Assembly (NCBI GenBank): GCA_037447655.1
Contig: JBBHKE010000775.1
Span: 413,692-473,691 of the forward strand
Origin: Zygnema cylindricum
Taxonomy: Eukaryota; Streptophyta; Zygnematophyceae; Zygnematales; Zygnemataceae
DNA length: 60,000 bases
Reading direction: 5' to 3'
The notes beneath the pieces were generated by a model that searched no databases, had not been told where the DNA came from, and was given only the letters and a program-made list of their open reading frames with translations. The first letter of the stretch is position 1. Every line of letters begins with the position of its first letter. Below are positions 43,263-53,055 of the stretch, one piece after another. The position numbers and the translations under genes are program-made.

Positions 43263-43490
43263 ACATAACGGCTAGAGCTAACGGCTAATGCGGATTTGAC
43301 GGACGGTTGGTACCAGGATCAATTCCTGGGTCCGTCAACTAAATTTTGGTAAGTCTACCTAATTTACCCCATGTCTTCTCTAGAGAGCCTAGGCAGCCAT
43401 GGCTCTAGCTCCCTATCCAGCCTATAGTGACTACATTAAGTGTGGGGGCTTGGAAAAGGGAGTTAGAGGTAGACCGCCTCAGCTCTTTTT
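43263..43490 (+). promoter_or_regulatory. tRNA-like Pol III-type unit in L3 solo LTR (antisense to the LTR)
   Basis: TAACGGCTAGAGC (43266-43278, A-box-like). GGATCAATTCC (43316-43326) sits in a perfect tRNA T-arm shape, CCAGG-ATCAATT-CCTGG. The following GTCCGTC pairs with GACGGAC upstream. Then come GGCAGCCATGGCTC, hairpin loop AGTGACTACATTAAGTGT and CTCTTTTTC (T-run 43486-43490). Confidence 0.6.
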
Positions 43491-43530
43491 CTATCCTAAT
43501 ACAGACCTAGAAAATACTCAAATATCAACA

Positions 43531-45030
43531 GATGGGTGACAGCTATTAATGATGAGATGGCTTCCATTATGGAAGCAAACACTTGGGAGTTGATGGATTG
43601 TCCTCCGAATAGAAAACCAATAGGGTGCAAGTGGGTATTTAAGTTGAAGCTCAATCGAGATAACACTATGAAGCAATACAAAGCCAGATTAGTGGCAAAG
43701 GGGTTCACACAGAAAGAGGGAATCGATTATGAGGAGACTTTTGCTCCAGTTGTTAGATTTCCGTCCGTCCAAATTCTACTTAGTCTCGCGGCAGTGGAAG
43801 ACATGAAAGTGCACCTGACGAACATCAAAACCGCTTTCTTACACTGAGAAATGGAAGAAGAGATCTTCATGCGACACCCGGAAGGATTTGTGGAGAAAGG
43901 AGAAAAAAACAAGGTGTGCAGATTGATAAAGTCCCTTTATGGACTAAAGCAAGCTCCACGCCAATGGAACAAAAAGCCGGACGAGTTTTTGACGAGTTTG
44001 GGATATATCCGAATCAGTTAGGATCATTCCATCTACTTATTTGAAGATGAGGAAGGTATAATCTTCATTGTCATATATGTTGATGATTTGCTTGTTTTGA
44101 GTAAATCAATGGTGAAAATTAATAGATTGAAAAAGGATCTAAAGAGTAGATTTGAAATGAAAGATTTGGGGGAGGCAAAGTTCATTTTTGGAATTCAAAT
44201 GGAGAGGGATAGAGAAAAGAATACAATTAGACTAACTCAAAAAGAAGAAATTGGGAATATGCTTGAAAAATTTCAAATGGAAAAAGCAAATAGTTGTACC
44301 ACTCCAATGGACTTAAAAAAGGGAAATGAGGGGAGCTTAGAGGAGGAAGTCTTGATCTTGGATAATGAGCTAGGACTTGAGGAAAGCAAGTTCATGCAAA
44401 CTATTCCGTACAAACAGGTTGTCGGTAGTTTGATCTACTTTATGAACTGTACTCGTCCTGATATAGCTGTAGCTGTGGGAGTATAACGTAGGAGTCTGAA
44501 TGATCCTAGGAAGAAAGATGGGGAAGCGGCCAAAAGGGTCATGCGGTATTTGGTAGGAACAAGAGATTTGTGGTTGCATGTGGGTGGGGATAACACTGAC
44601 ATCACTACTTGAAGTGATGCCAGTTATGGGGATGCTCCGATGAGGAGGTGTACTTCTGGATATGTGTTGTATGTTGGGAATGGGGATTGTTGTAGGATCA
44701 GTAAGCAACAAAAGGTGATTGCTCAGTCCACAATGGAGGCTGAGTATATGGCCTCTTGTTTTGCTATGAAAGAATTCATGTGGGTGAAATCTTTGTTTCA
44801 AGAATTAGGATATATGAAGAGCGGAGTGCAAAACATATTTTGTGACAATCAAGCTGCGAATACAATTGCAACAAACCCTAAGCATCACTTTAAAGCAAAG
44901 CATATGGATATTCGTTTGAGCTTTGTAAGAGAGAAGGTTGAGAATAAAATAATTAGTTTGGAATATAGACCGGATGGAGAGATGGTAGCAGATATGATGA
45001 CTACGCCGGTTCCTTCTCCCAAATGAAAAT
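43531..45030 (+). pseudogene. pol: Cop5 RT and RNase H (frames broken)
   Basis: Continues the frame after the solo LTR: ANTWELMDCPPNRKPIGCKW, KTAFLH then a stop, SLYGLKQAPRQWN, then VIYVDDLLVLS near 44080 (YVDD intact). RNase H: DASYGDAPMRRCTSGY, TMEAEYMASCFAMKEFMW, FCDNQAANTIATNPKHHFKA, and the C-terminus VADMMTTPVPSPK. Several stops lie between 43840 and 44640. The LGDLG-type connection to RNase H is broken by TAA near 44484. Confidence 0.9.
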
Positions 45031-45073
45031 TTTGTAGGGAGAAGTGTGGACTGAAAGAAAAGATAGACTATAA

Positions 45074-45084
45074 AATAATGGGAG
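45074..45084 (+). other. Cop5 polypurine tract
   Basis: AATAATGGGAG directly before the L1 3' LTR start TGTTG. Primes plus-strand DNA synthesis in LTR elements. Confidence 0.8.
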
Positions 45085-45625
45085 TGTTGAAAAAAAAGAA
45101 AAAAAAAGATATTTTGTAGTCTCTCTTGTGATCTTACTGCAGCCCTTGTACTTGTCGTAGTCACAGAGGACCTGCAAGCAATCACTAATATTGTTTTTAC
45201 AAGACATAGTCTGCCAATTGTGGGAATTGATCCAAGGACCTCCGGATGACCGCAGCACAGAATAGCCATGCGCCTTATCCAATAGGTCTTAGAAGAGCGA
45301 TATACATATATGACGCAATATTTATTTAAAGGTGTACGGCGCTAGATATTCCCTTTAAGCAAATTACGAGACATACCAGTTGGCACGAAATCGGACCGCA
45401 CGAAATATTCGAATAGACATGTAATTTTGAAGGACGAAATCAAATGTTCGGATGGGATCGAACGGCTCACAGTGGAGCCGGAATGCTGAAATAGAAGTTT
45501 GGCGGTTTGCGGACCAGATGGCGATGGATGACACGTGGCAACATATGGTTGGACAGCGGATATTACGGCAGGAGCAACTACGGCTTGGGAACTAACACGC
45601 GTCAGCAGACAGGCCTTGTTGTACT
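45085..45625 (+). repeat. Cop5 3' LTR, first part (L1)
   Basis: Starts TGTTG followed by a long A-rich run (A8-G-A9), the counterpart of the A18 in the 5' LTR. It is interrupted at the target duplication GTACT and resumes at 57892. The B-box-like complement is at 45223-45233. Confidence 0.85.
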
Positions 45626-46673
45626 TGTAGAAACTAATGGTTTTAAAGTATTTTCTAGGTCTAAAAATAAATAAAGAAGCCGAGGCAGTCTACCTCTAAC
45701 TTCTCTCTCCAACTCTCAAACTTGTCGCAGTCACTGAGAAATTGGAGAGGATGCTAGAGCCATGGCTAACTAGGTTATCCTGAGGTTTACGGGAAATTTA
45801 TATTAGTTAGGGTTTATTTATTTAAAAGGTATGTGCCGGCGGCAAGGATTGATCCTTGTACCTACCGGCCGGCAGACAGGAAATAGCCGGTAGCCTTAGC
45901 CGTTAAGCCTAGCGGTAGTGTTACGTAGTATATAGTTTGATATTTATTTAAATAATTATACGTGCGATAAATTATTTAACTGAAATGGATTACAGGATAC
46001 ATAGATCCAGTAATATATAATGTACGAATTACGGTACGGATAAAAATCAATACCGCGCATTTGTTTCGTAATTGAAACAAATACCGCGCATGTATTTATT
46101 ACGGCTACGATTAAATCCGAATTTCATTGGACGGCCGGGATTAGCGCCGAGATCGCGGAGGAAGATTTCGGCGGTTTGTGGCCATTGCCACATCGGATGA
46201 CGTGTGGCGAAATTACGTTGGCTCGTGGAATCTCCGGAGATTATGGCACCGAATCCGGATATGACATGTGTCGACATTTAGGCCATGTCGTACAATGTCC
46301 GTAACTAAAGTACACCAGCAGCTGTACTTTTGCGTACGGAACTCAATTCTGATTGGTTCCGTACATCAGTAGATAGAGTCTGTGAGAGAGATAGGACTTA
46401 GAAAAATTAGAAGATAGGACCCCCTCTCCCAAAGAGCTTCTGTACAAAAGGTCAAATTTGACCCTCCATAACTTACTGCTCAGGGGAGCAAATTCAGAGA
46501 TTCTTTTTGCTATCGACTCTGGGGAGTCTTGCCTTCACGGGGGTGCACATGGTCAGGGTTTTTGTCTGCCATGGTGGCAGTTATTTTTGTTGAAACACAA
46601 AGGGGTCAGGATTATCCTAGAGGCTCCTTGGAAGCTGTCTACTCTGAGGACTTATGGAGGTCTCAGAGTTTCA
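45626..46673 (+). repeat. Cop6 5' LTR (L2)
   Basis: 1048 bp, TGTAGAAACTAATGG...CAGAGTTTCA. Promoter text: TCTGATTGGTTCC inverted CCAAT (about 46347), GTAC-rich inverted repeat (46294-46339), CTCAGGGGAGCAAATTCAGA leader and GACTCTGGGGAGTC hairpin (about 46516). An antisense tRNA-like unit occupies about 45626-45915. Gag ATG at 46654 is in the LTR. Confidence 0.9.
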
Positions 46674-48970
46674 GGTTATGGGCCCACCCTCCAAGATACC
46701 AATCTTTAATGGAACTGGCTTCATATACTGGGAAAGTATGATGATAGGAGCTCTATGCGAAAAAAGGTTTTGGGGGATAGTGAGTGGACGGTTGGGGCGT
46801 CCATCAAGTCTTGGAATCCCTCCAAGGTTTGGAGGAAGCTGATTCACCAAGAAAGAGGATCCACCTTCAATGGAGGAAATAAAGGAAGGAGAAGTGGTGG
46901 ACAAAGGAAAGGAGAAGGAGGCGACCACACCAATAGTAACTAGTTCGGCGTTGATGTCACCTATTCCGAGGAACGAGGAGAATGATAGTGAAACTTGGGA
47001 ATTCAACAATATGGCGGCAAAGCACTTCATCCTACGCCATCTCACTCAAGGACTTGCATGTCCTCATTTGCAGGTAGAAAGGGCATCCGATCTTTGGATG
47101 GCTCTCATAGAGATTTATCGAAGAGGTATAATTCAGCAACAACAGTTGGCTGATCAGAAAGTTAAGGAGTATGTATACAAAGGGGGGAACATGTTGGATT
47201 TTTTGCAATGAGTTTGCTACACTCTTCATGGAGCTAGAGAGTGCGGGAAACTATTTTAGTGAAAAAGAAAAGGTTAATTGTTTACTGATGAAGTTACCTG
47301 ATGAGTTCGTGAACATAGTTTACCGTGTGCAGGACTTGCCTGACTCAAGGTGGATATGGAACTCAGTGGTAGGGATGTTTCTCGTTCAAGAGAATACAAT
47401 TGAGATCCGAAGGGGAGGAAAGAGTGGCCAAGCCTTGGCAATAGCGACTGATTGGAGGAACAGGGATTCCCGAAAACCGGTCGGAAACTATGGGGGTAGG
47501 GAGCAAAAAAAACAGGCTGACGAGTTCGAACCAAGGGCTCCCAAAGGTTTATGTCATTTTTGTAAGAAACCAGGGCACTATATGGCAGAGTGCACAAAGC
47601 TAACCGAGCTTCGGTTAAAGGAGGGGCAGACTAGTGGTACCCCGAGAGGAAAGAAAAAGGCCCTTGTCACAAAGGTACTTGAGGCTGAATCCGAGGACGA
47701 GGACGATGAGCTCCTTTTGGATGAGGAGTTGGAGGCGAAAATGAGGTCGAAATTCCACGAAGGAAGAAATGTGCTTACGGTGGATTGAAAGGTGAAGCAG
47801 GCTGGATTATAGATTCAGGTGCCTCCATGCACATGTGTAAGGATAGGCACCTGTTCACTAAGTTAAGAAAGATTCCCACCGTAGAGATAGAGTACGGGGA
47901 TGGGAGGATAATCACCACTACTCTTGTAGGATCGGTACATCTGAAAGTGTTAGTAGAAGGAAAGACATCCATATTAATATTCTCCGATGTATTTTTTATT
48001 CGGGAGTTGAACAAAAACCTTATCTCTACATCTGTATTAGATGATAAGGGTTTTTTCACTAGCACTAGGGAAGGAGTCTTTACTACTAGTTTTTAGGAGG
48101 ATGTCTATTTCATTGGTGAGAAAGGTAGCCATGGGATGTTTAGGCTGATTTTAAGTAATGAAACGAATAAACTTTATGATGCTGGTGTTCATGATATTAT
48201 GATGTGGCATAAGAGGCCTGGGCATGTAAATCTGGATAAGTTAAGAGAGATGAAAAAGATGGGAGTGGTGGAAGGGATTCAGTTCAGTGAGATTGATGAT
48301 ATAAGTGATTGTAGTGGATGTGCTCAAGGTAAAGCACACAGGTTACCCTTTCCTAAAACAACCACCTATAAGGGAGAAAATATTATAGATCTAGTACACA
48401 CAAATATTTGGGGACCGGCTAAAGTGCCCTCACCGGGGGGGAAGAGATTTATGATGACTATAACTGATGATTGGTCTCGGTATTCCCGGGTGTATTTTTT
48501 GAAAAACAAGTCAGAAGCTGAGGATTGTTTTAGACAATATAAAGCGTGGAGCGAAAAACTCCATGAAACTCCAATCAAGAGAGTAAGGGGTGACAATGGT
48601 GGAGAGTATACTTCTAACCAGTTTGAGGATTTTTGAGGGAAGATGGGGTCCAACACCAGAAGACAGTTCCAGAAAATCCGGAACAGAATGGGGTAGCTGA
48701 AAGGTTAAATAGAACACTAAGTGATAGTGCTAGAAGTATGTTGTCAGATAAAAAGATAGGAAAAAGGTTTTGGTCAGAAGCAATGAACGGTGCTAATTAC
48801 CTCAAAAATAGAGTTCTTACTTCAGCTATAGAAGATCAAACACCTTATGAGAGATGGACAGGCCGGAAACCAGACTTATCTCACTTAAAGGTTTTCGGCA
48901 GTCAAGTATTCAGTCTAGATACAGATCAGTCTAATAGTAAGCTAGATCCTAAAGGAAAACCATGATACTT
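46654..48970 (+). pseudogene. gag-pol: Cop6 gag - protease - integrase (several frameshifts)
   Basis: MEVSEFQVMGPPSKIPIFNG starts in the LTR. Frame changes occur near 46835, 47200 and 47750. Domains: gag (QQQQLADQKVKEYVYKGGNM), zinc knuckle CHFCKKPGHYMAEC (about 47555), protease IIDSGASMHMC (about 47805), GAG-pre-integrase (MMWHKRPGHVNLDKLREM). Integrase has HTNIWGPAKV, so the first catalytic Asp is Asn; RGDNGGEY is intact and GVAERLNRTL is intact, but a frameshift lies between them near 48635. A TGA follows DPKGKP at 48963. Not functional as it stands. Confidence 0.9.
46674..46689 (+). other. Cop6 primer-binding site
   Basis: GGTTATGGGCCCACCC, perfect half-tRNA-Met type site after the LTR. 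It lies inside the gag reading frame. Confidence 0.9.
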
Positions 48971-49055
48971 ATAAGGATATGATGAGGATGTTAAAGGATA
49001 TGGAGTTTATGATCTAACAAGGGAAGATATAATCTTACTAAAGCATCTAGTAGTT

Positions 49056-51011
49056 ATGGATGAAGGAAAGTCTGTGGATCCCTTCATATATACGAAGTCA
49101 GTAAAAATCAGATTTGAGTCAGAAAATTCTGATGACTTTGAGCTTCCTAACTATCCAGGTTTTATAGAAGATGACATTCTTGCAGGAACAAATCAGACCG
49201 AAAAGGACTCGGCTGTGGAAACTCCAGTGACAACTCTACTCGAAGCGGAAGACGTGGTGGAAATTGATTCGGAATCAATGGATAGGGGAGAAGCCGAGTT
49301 TGTTCGAAAAAATCCACGAGAACCATCTATTTCGGCATCAGATTTTGAGGGGGGGAGGAGAAGTAGCAAAAGACTGCAAGAAAAACAGGTTAATAACAAG
49401 GTAACTAAACTATCTCATCAAGATGAACCTCAATCTTATAGAGAGGCGATGACTTGTCCAGAAAGAAACCGGTGGAAGACAGCCATCAATGAGGAGATGG
49501 CTTCAATCATGGCAGCCGATACTTGGGAGCTGGTGGACTGTCCACCTAACCGAAAACCAATTGGTTATAAGTGGGTCTTCAAATTAAAACTGAACCCAGA
49601 TAACACAATCGAACGCTACAAGGCCAGATTAGTGGCAAAGGGATTTACACAAAAGGAAGGAATTGACTACGAGGAAACCTTTGCCCCGGTGGTCAGATTT
49701 CCCTCCGTCCGCATACTTCTCAGTTTAGCAGCGGCAGAAGACATGGAAGTGCATCAGATGGACATCAAGATAGCCTTTTTGCATGGAGAATTGGAAGAAG
49801 AGATCTTCATGCGACAACCCGAAGGTTTTGTGGAGGAAGGAGAGGAGAGTAAGGTATGCCGGCTGATTAAATCTCTTTATGGTTTGAAACAGGCACCTCA
49901 ACAATGGAATAAGAAGCTTGATGAGTTTCTTACCGGTCTGGGATATATTCGGATCAGCTCAGATCACTCAATCTATGTATTTGAAGATGAGGAAGGTTTG
50001 ATATTTATTGCAATTTATGTTGATGACTTGCTTGTATTAAGTAAATCAATGGAAAAAAATAACAAACTGAAAACCGATCTTAAGGGGAGATTTGAAATGA
50101 AGGATATGGGAGAAGCAAGATATATTTTGGGAATTCAAGTAGAGAGAGACCGAAAAAGGAAAATTATAAAACTGACTCAAAAGGAAGCAATAGGGAACAT
50201 GCTTGAAAAATTTCAAATGGATAAAGCTAATAGTTGTACAACTCCAATGGAGTTGAAGAAGGGAAGTGAGGGGAGTGAGGAAGAAGGAGTCATAGTCTTA
50301 GACGAGGATTTATCGCCTGATGAACAGAAGTTCATGCAGACTATTCCTTACAGGCAAGTAGTGGGAAGTCTAATCTATTTTATGAATTGTACCCGGCCAG
50401 ATTTAGCTGCAGCTGTAGGAGTGCTGAGTAGAAGTCTAAATGCTCCCACTAAGAAGGACTGGGAGGCAGCTAAGAGAGTCCTTAGATATTTGGTAGGAAC
50501 TAGAGATCTATGGTTGCATTTGGGTGGGGAGAATACTGACATCACTACTTGGAGTGATGCCAGTTATGGTGATGCTCCGATGAGGAGATGTACTTCTGGA
50601 TATGTGTTATATGTGGGTGATGGGGCTTGCTGTTGGAGTTGCAAACAGCAAAAGGTTATTGCTCAGTCCACCATGGAGGCTGAGTATATGGCCTCTTGCT
50701 CTGCTGTAAAAGAATTGATGTGGGTCAAGTCTTTGCTTGGTGAGCTTGGTCACCGTAAAAGTGGTGTGCAAAAAATATTTTGTGATAATCAGGCAGCAAT
50801 CGCTATTTCTGCCAATCCTAAACACCATTTTAAAGCCAAACACATGGACATCAGACTCAGCTTTGTTAGAGAGAAAGTAGAAAACAAAATAATCAGTTTA
50901 GAGTACAGACCAGATAGTGAGATGGTAGCAGATATGATGACCAAACCTGTGCCTTCCCCTAAGCTAATTTTTTGCAGGGAGAAGTGTGGTCTGAAATTAA
51001 AGATTGACTAG
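49056..51011 (+). CDS. pol: Cop6 RT-RNase H, 651-codon open frame
   Basis: This is the longest open frame of the window. Residues 1-140 are the acidic integrase-RT linker. RT extends from about residue 148 (IMAADTWELVDCPPNRKPIG) through KIAFLHGELEEEIFMRQPEG, SLYGLKQAPQQWNKKLDEFL and IAIYVDDLLVLS (YVDD at about 321) to IPYRQVVGSLIYFMNCTRPD. RNase H follows with TWSDASYGDAP (about 498), STMEAEYMASC (about 541), FCDNQAAIAI (about 576) and the C-terminal VADMMTKPVPSPK. All catalytic residues look intact. It belongs to a polyprotein, so the first Met is not a real start, and upstream breaks prevent normal expression. Confidence 0.9.
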   Translation: MDEGKSVDPFIYTKSVKIRFESENSDDFELPNYPGFIEDDILAGTNQTEKDSAVETPVTTLLEAEDVVEIDSESMDRGEAEFVRKNPREPSISASDFEGGRRSSKRLQEKQVNNKVTKLSHQDEPQSYREAMTCPERNRWKTAINEEMASIMAADTWELVDCPPNRKPIGYKWVFKLKLNPDNTIERYKARLVAKGFTQKEGIDYEETFAPVVRFPSVRILLSLAAAEDMEVHQMDIKIAFLHGELEEEIFMRQPEGFVEEGEESKVCRLIKSLYGLKQAPQQWNKKLDEFLTGLGYIRISSDHSIYVFEDEEGLIFIAIYVDDLLVLSKSMEKNNKLKTDLKGRFEMKDMGEARYILGIQVERDRKRKIIKLTQKEAIGNMLEKFQMDKANSCTTPMELKKGSEGSEEEGVIVLDEDLSPDEQKFMQTIPYRQVVGSLIYFMNCTRPDLAAAVGVLSRSLNAPTKKDWEAAKRVLRYLVGTRDLWLHLGGENTDITTWSDASYGDAPMRRCTSGYVLYVGDGACCWSCKQQKVIAQSTMEAEYMASCSAVKELMWVKSLLGELGHRKSGVQKIFCDNQAAIAISANPKHHFKAKHMDIRLSFVREKVENKIISLEYRPDSEMVADMMTKPVPSPKLIFCREKCGLKLKID

Positions 51012-51244
51012 AAAATAAGGGGAGTGTAGAAACTAATGGATTTATTAATATTTTCTAGGTCTAAATAGAAATATAGAAAGAAGCCGAGGCAGTCTACCTC
51101 TAACTTCTCTCTCCAACTCTCAAACTTGTCGCAGTCACTGAGAAATTGGAGAGGAAGCTAGAGCCATGGCTACCTTGGCTATCCTGAGGTTTACGGGAAT
51201 TTTATGTTGGGGTTTATTTATTTATTTAAAAGGAATTTGCCGGC

Positions 51245-52248
51245 TGAAATTCTGTGTCCTCCATTGGACTACAGAAATACAGGAAGCCTCTAGATAGTAT
51301 TTAACTAACCCACTTTAAGCCACAACCACTGCTGCCCAAGAAGGAAAACTGACAATTTGACTGCACCCCTGTGTAGCCTGGACTCCCCTGAGTCCGTAGC
51401 AAAAAGAATCACTGAAAACGGCCAAGCAGGCGATAAGTTATGAGCCGGCAAAATGCCAATTTATACAAAGCTCTCTTAGAGAGAGGTGTCTATCTACCAA
51501 AGATATCGTAAGTCCTAAATCCCTCTCACAACCCCTATCTACTAAAGTACGAACCAATCGTATTACTGTAAAGTACAAAAAGGTACTATGGCCGATGTAC
51601 TTTCTGTACGGCCAGTGTACGACAAGACTCTTGAGTGGACGCGTGTCATTTTTCCACTTGTCCGTATTTTCCCCGGAATTCCCGCGACCGGATGTCATCC
51701 TTCCACGCGGCGCCACGTCATGCCACGTCCATAAAATCCAAAGTGACCATTCCGCGATCTCGGCGACGACGTGCTCCGTCGGATTAAATCTCACATTAAA
51801 TGTCGACCGTTCAAAGTATCTGTTTCATTTGTTTCGTGCGAAATGACGTTCGCACTAAACTTTAACAAGTTATATGTTCGTTTCGTTTCATGTTCCAGTT
51901 AAATCGTTTCGGTACTATACAACAGTTTATATATGAATGAAACCCTATAATATCTATCGGACTTCTACGACAGACTCGTTAGAGCTAACGGCTACGCCGC
52001 GCTCTACCGGTCGGGGGTTCGAGTCCTACCGGACTCAACCTTTTTGTTGAGAGTGACTTAAGTCACTCTTTAGTCCTTGCTATGGAGCTGAGGCAGCCAT
52101 GGCTCCATCGCTCTCTCTCTCCTTCAGTGACTACAACAAGTATGGGGGAAAGAGAGAAGAGATGGAGGCAGGCTGCCATCATTTCTTATATATATATATC
52201 CGCGAATTTATTTTAAACTAGAAAATACAAAAACTATTTATTTCAACA
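51245..52248 (-). repeat. L4 solo LTR inserted in the middle L2 LTR
   Basis: 1004 bp bounded by TGAAATTCTGTGTCC and ...TATTTATTTCAACA on the plus strand. Target duplication CCGGC (51240-51244, 52249-52253). Element orientation reads TGTTGAAATAAATAG...CACAGAATTTCA. It has TATA-like GTATAAATTGGC (complement near 51463) and a plus-strand tRNA-like unit with a perfect B-box. Confidence 0.95.
51977..52248 (+). promoter_or_regulatory. tRNA-like unit in L4 solo LTR with perfect B-box
   Basis: CGTTAGAGCTAACGGCTACG (A-box-like, from 51977), then GGGGGTTCGAGTCC. GGTTCGAGTCC (52016-52026) is a full match to the B-box consensus GGTTCGANTCC. Then come GAGGCAGCCATGGCTCCATC, a hairpin of CTCCATC with GATGGAG around loop CAGTGACTACAACAAGTATG, and no clear T4 before the LTR end in this copy. 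Confidence 0.6.
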
Positions 52249-53055
52249 CCGGCGGCAGGATTTGATCCTTGTACCTACCGGCCGGCAGACAGGAAGTAGC
52301 CGGTAGCCTTAGCCATTAAGTCTAAGATTAGTGTTAGATACTATATAGTTCGATAATTATTTAAATAGGTATACGTTCGATAATTCATTTAACTGTTACG
52401 GATTACGGGATACATAGATCCGGTACGGATGACGGTACGGATTACGAATCAATACCGCGCATTTGTTTCGGAAGTGAAATAAATACCGCGCATGTATTTA
52501 TTACGGCTACGATTAAATTAGATTCTAATCGGACGGTCGGAATTAGCGTCGAGATCGCGGAAGACGATTTCGGCGGTTTGTGGCCATCGCCACATCGGAT
52601 GACGCGTGGCGCAATTACATTGGATCGTGGAATCTCCGGAGATCATGACACCGAATCCGAATATGACATGTGTCGACATTTGGGCCATGTCGTACAATGT
52701 TCGTACATAAAGTACACCGGCAATTGTACTTTTGCGTACGGAACTTTATTCTGATTAGTTCCGTACATCAGTAGATATAGTCTGTGAGAGAGATAGGACT
52801 TAGAAAAATTAGGAGATAGGACCCTCTCTCCCAGAGAGCTTCTGTACAAAAGGTCAACTTTGACCCTCCATAACTTACTGCTCAGGGGAGCAAATTCAGA
52901 GATTATTTTTGCTATTGACTCAGGGGAGTCTTGCCTTCACAGAGGTGCAGGTGGTCAGAGTTTTTGTCTGCCAGGGTGGTAGTTTTTTTTGCTGAAACAC
53001 AAAGGGGTCAGGATTATCCTAGAGGCTTCTTGGAAGCTGTCCACTCTGAGGACTT

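Larger units (their letters stand above)
42288..43530 (-). repeat. L3 solo LTR inserted in Cop5 pol
   Basis: 1243 bp, bounded TGAAATTCTGAG...AATATCAACA on the plus strand, with 5-bp target duplication GATGG (42283-42287 and 43531-43535). Both sides rejoin the copia frame GGRW|VTAINDEMASIM. It contains a three-unit 31-bp palindromic repeat at 43021-43120 and a plus-strand tRNA-like unit. Confidence 0.95.
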
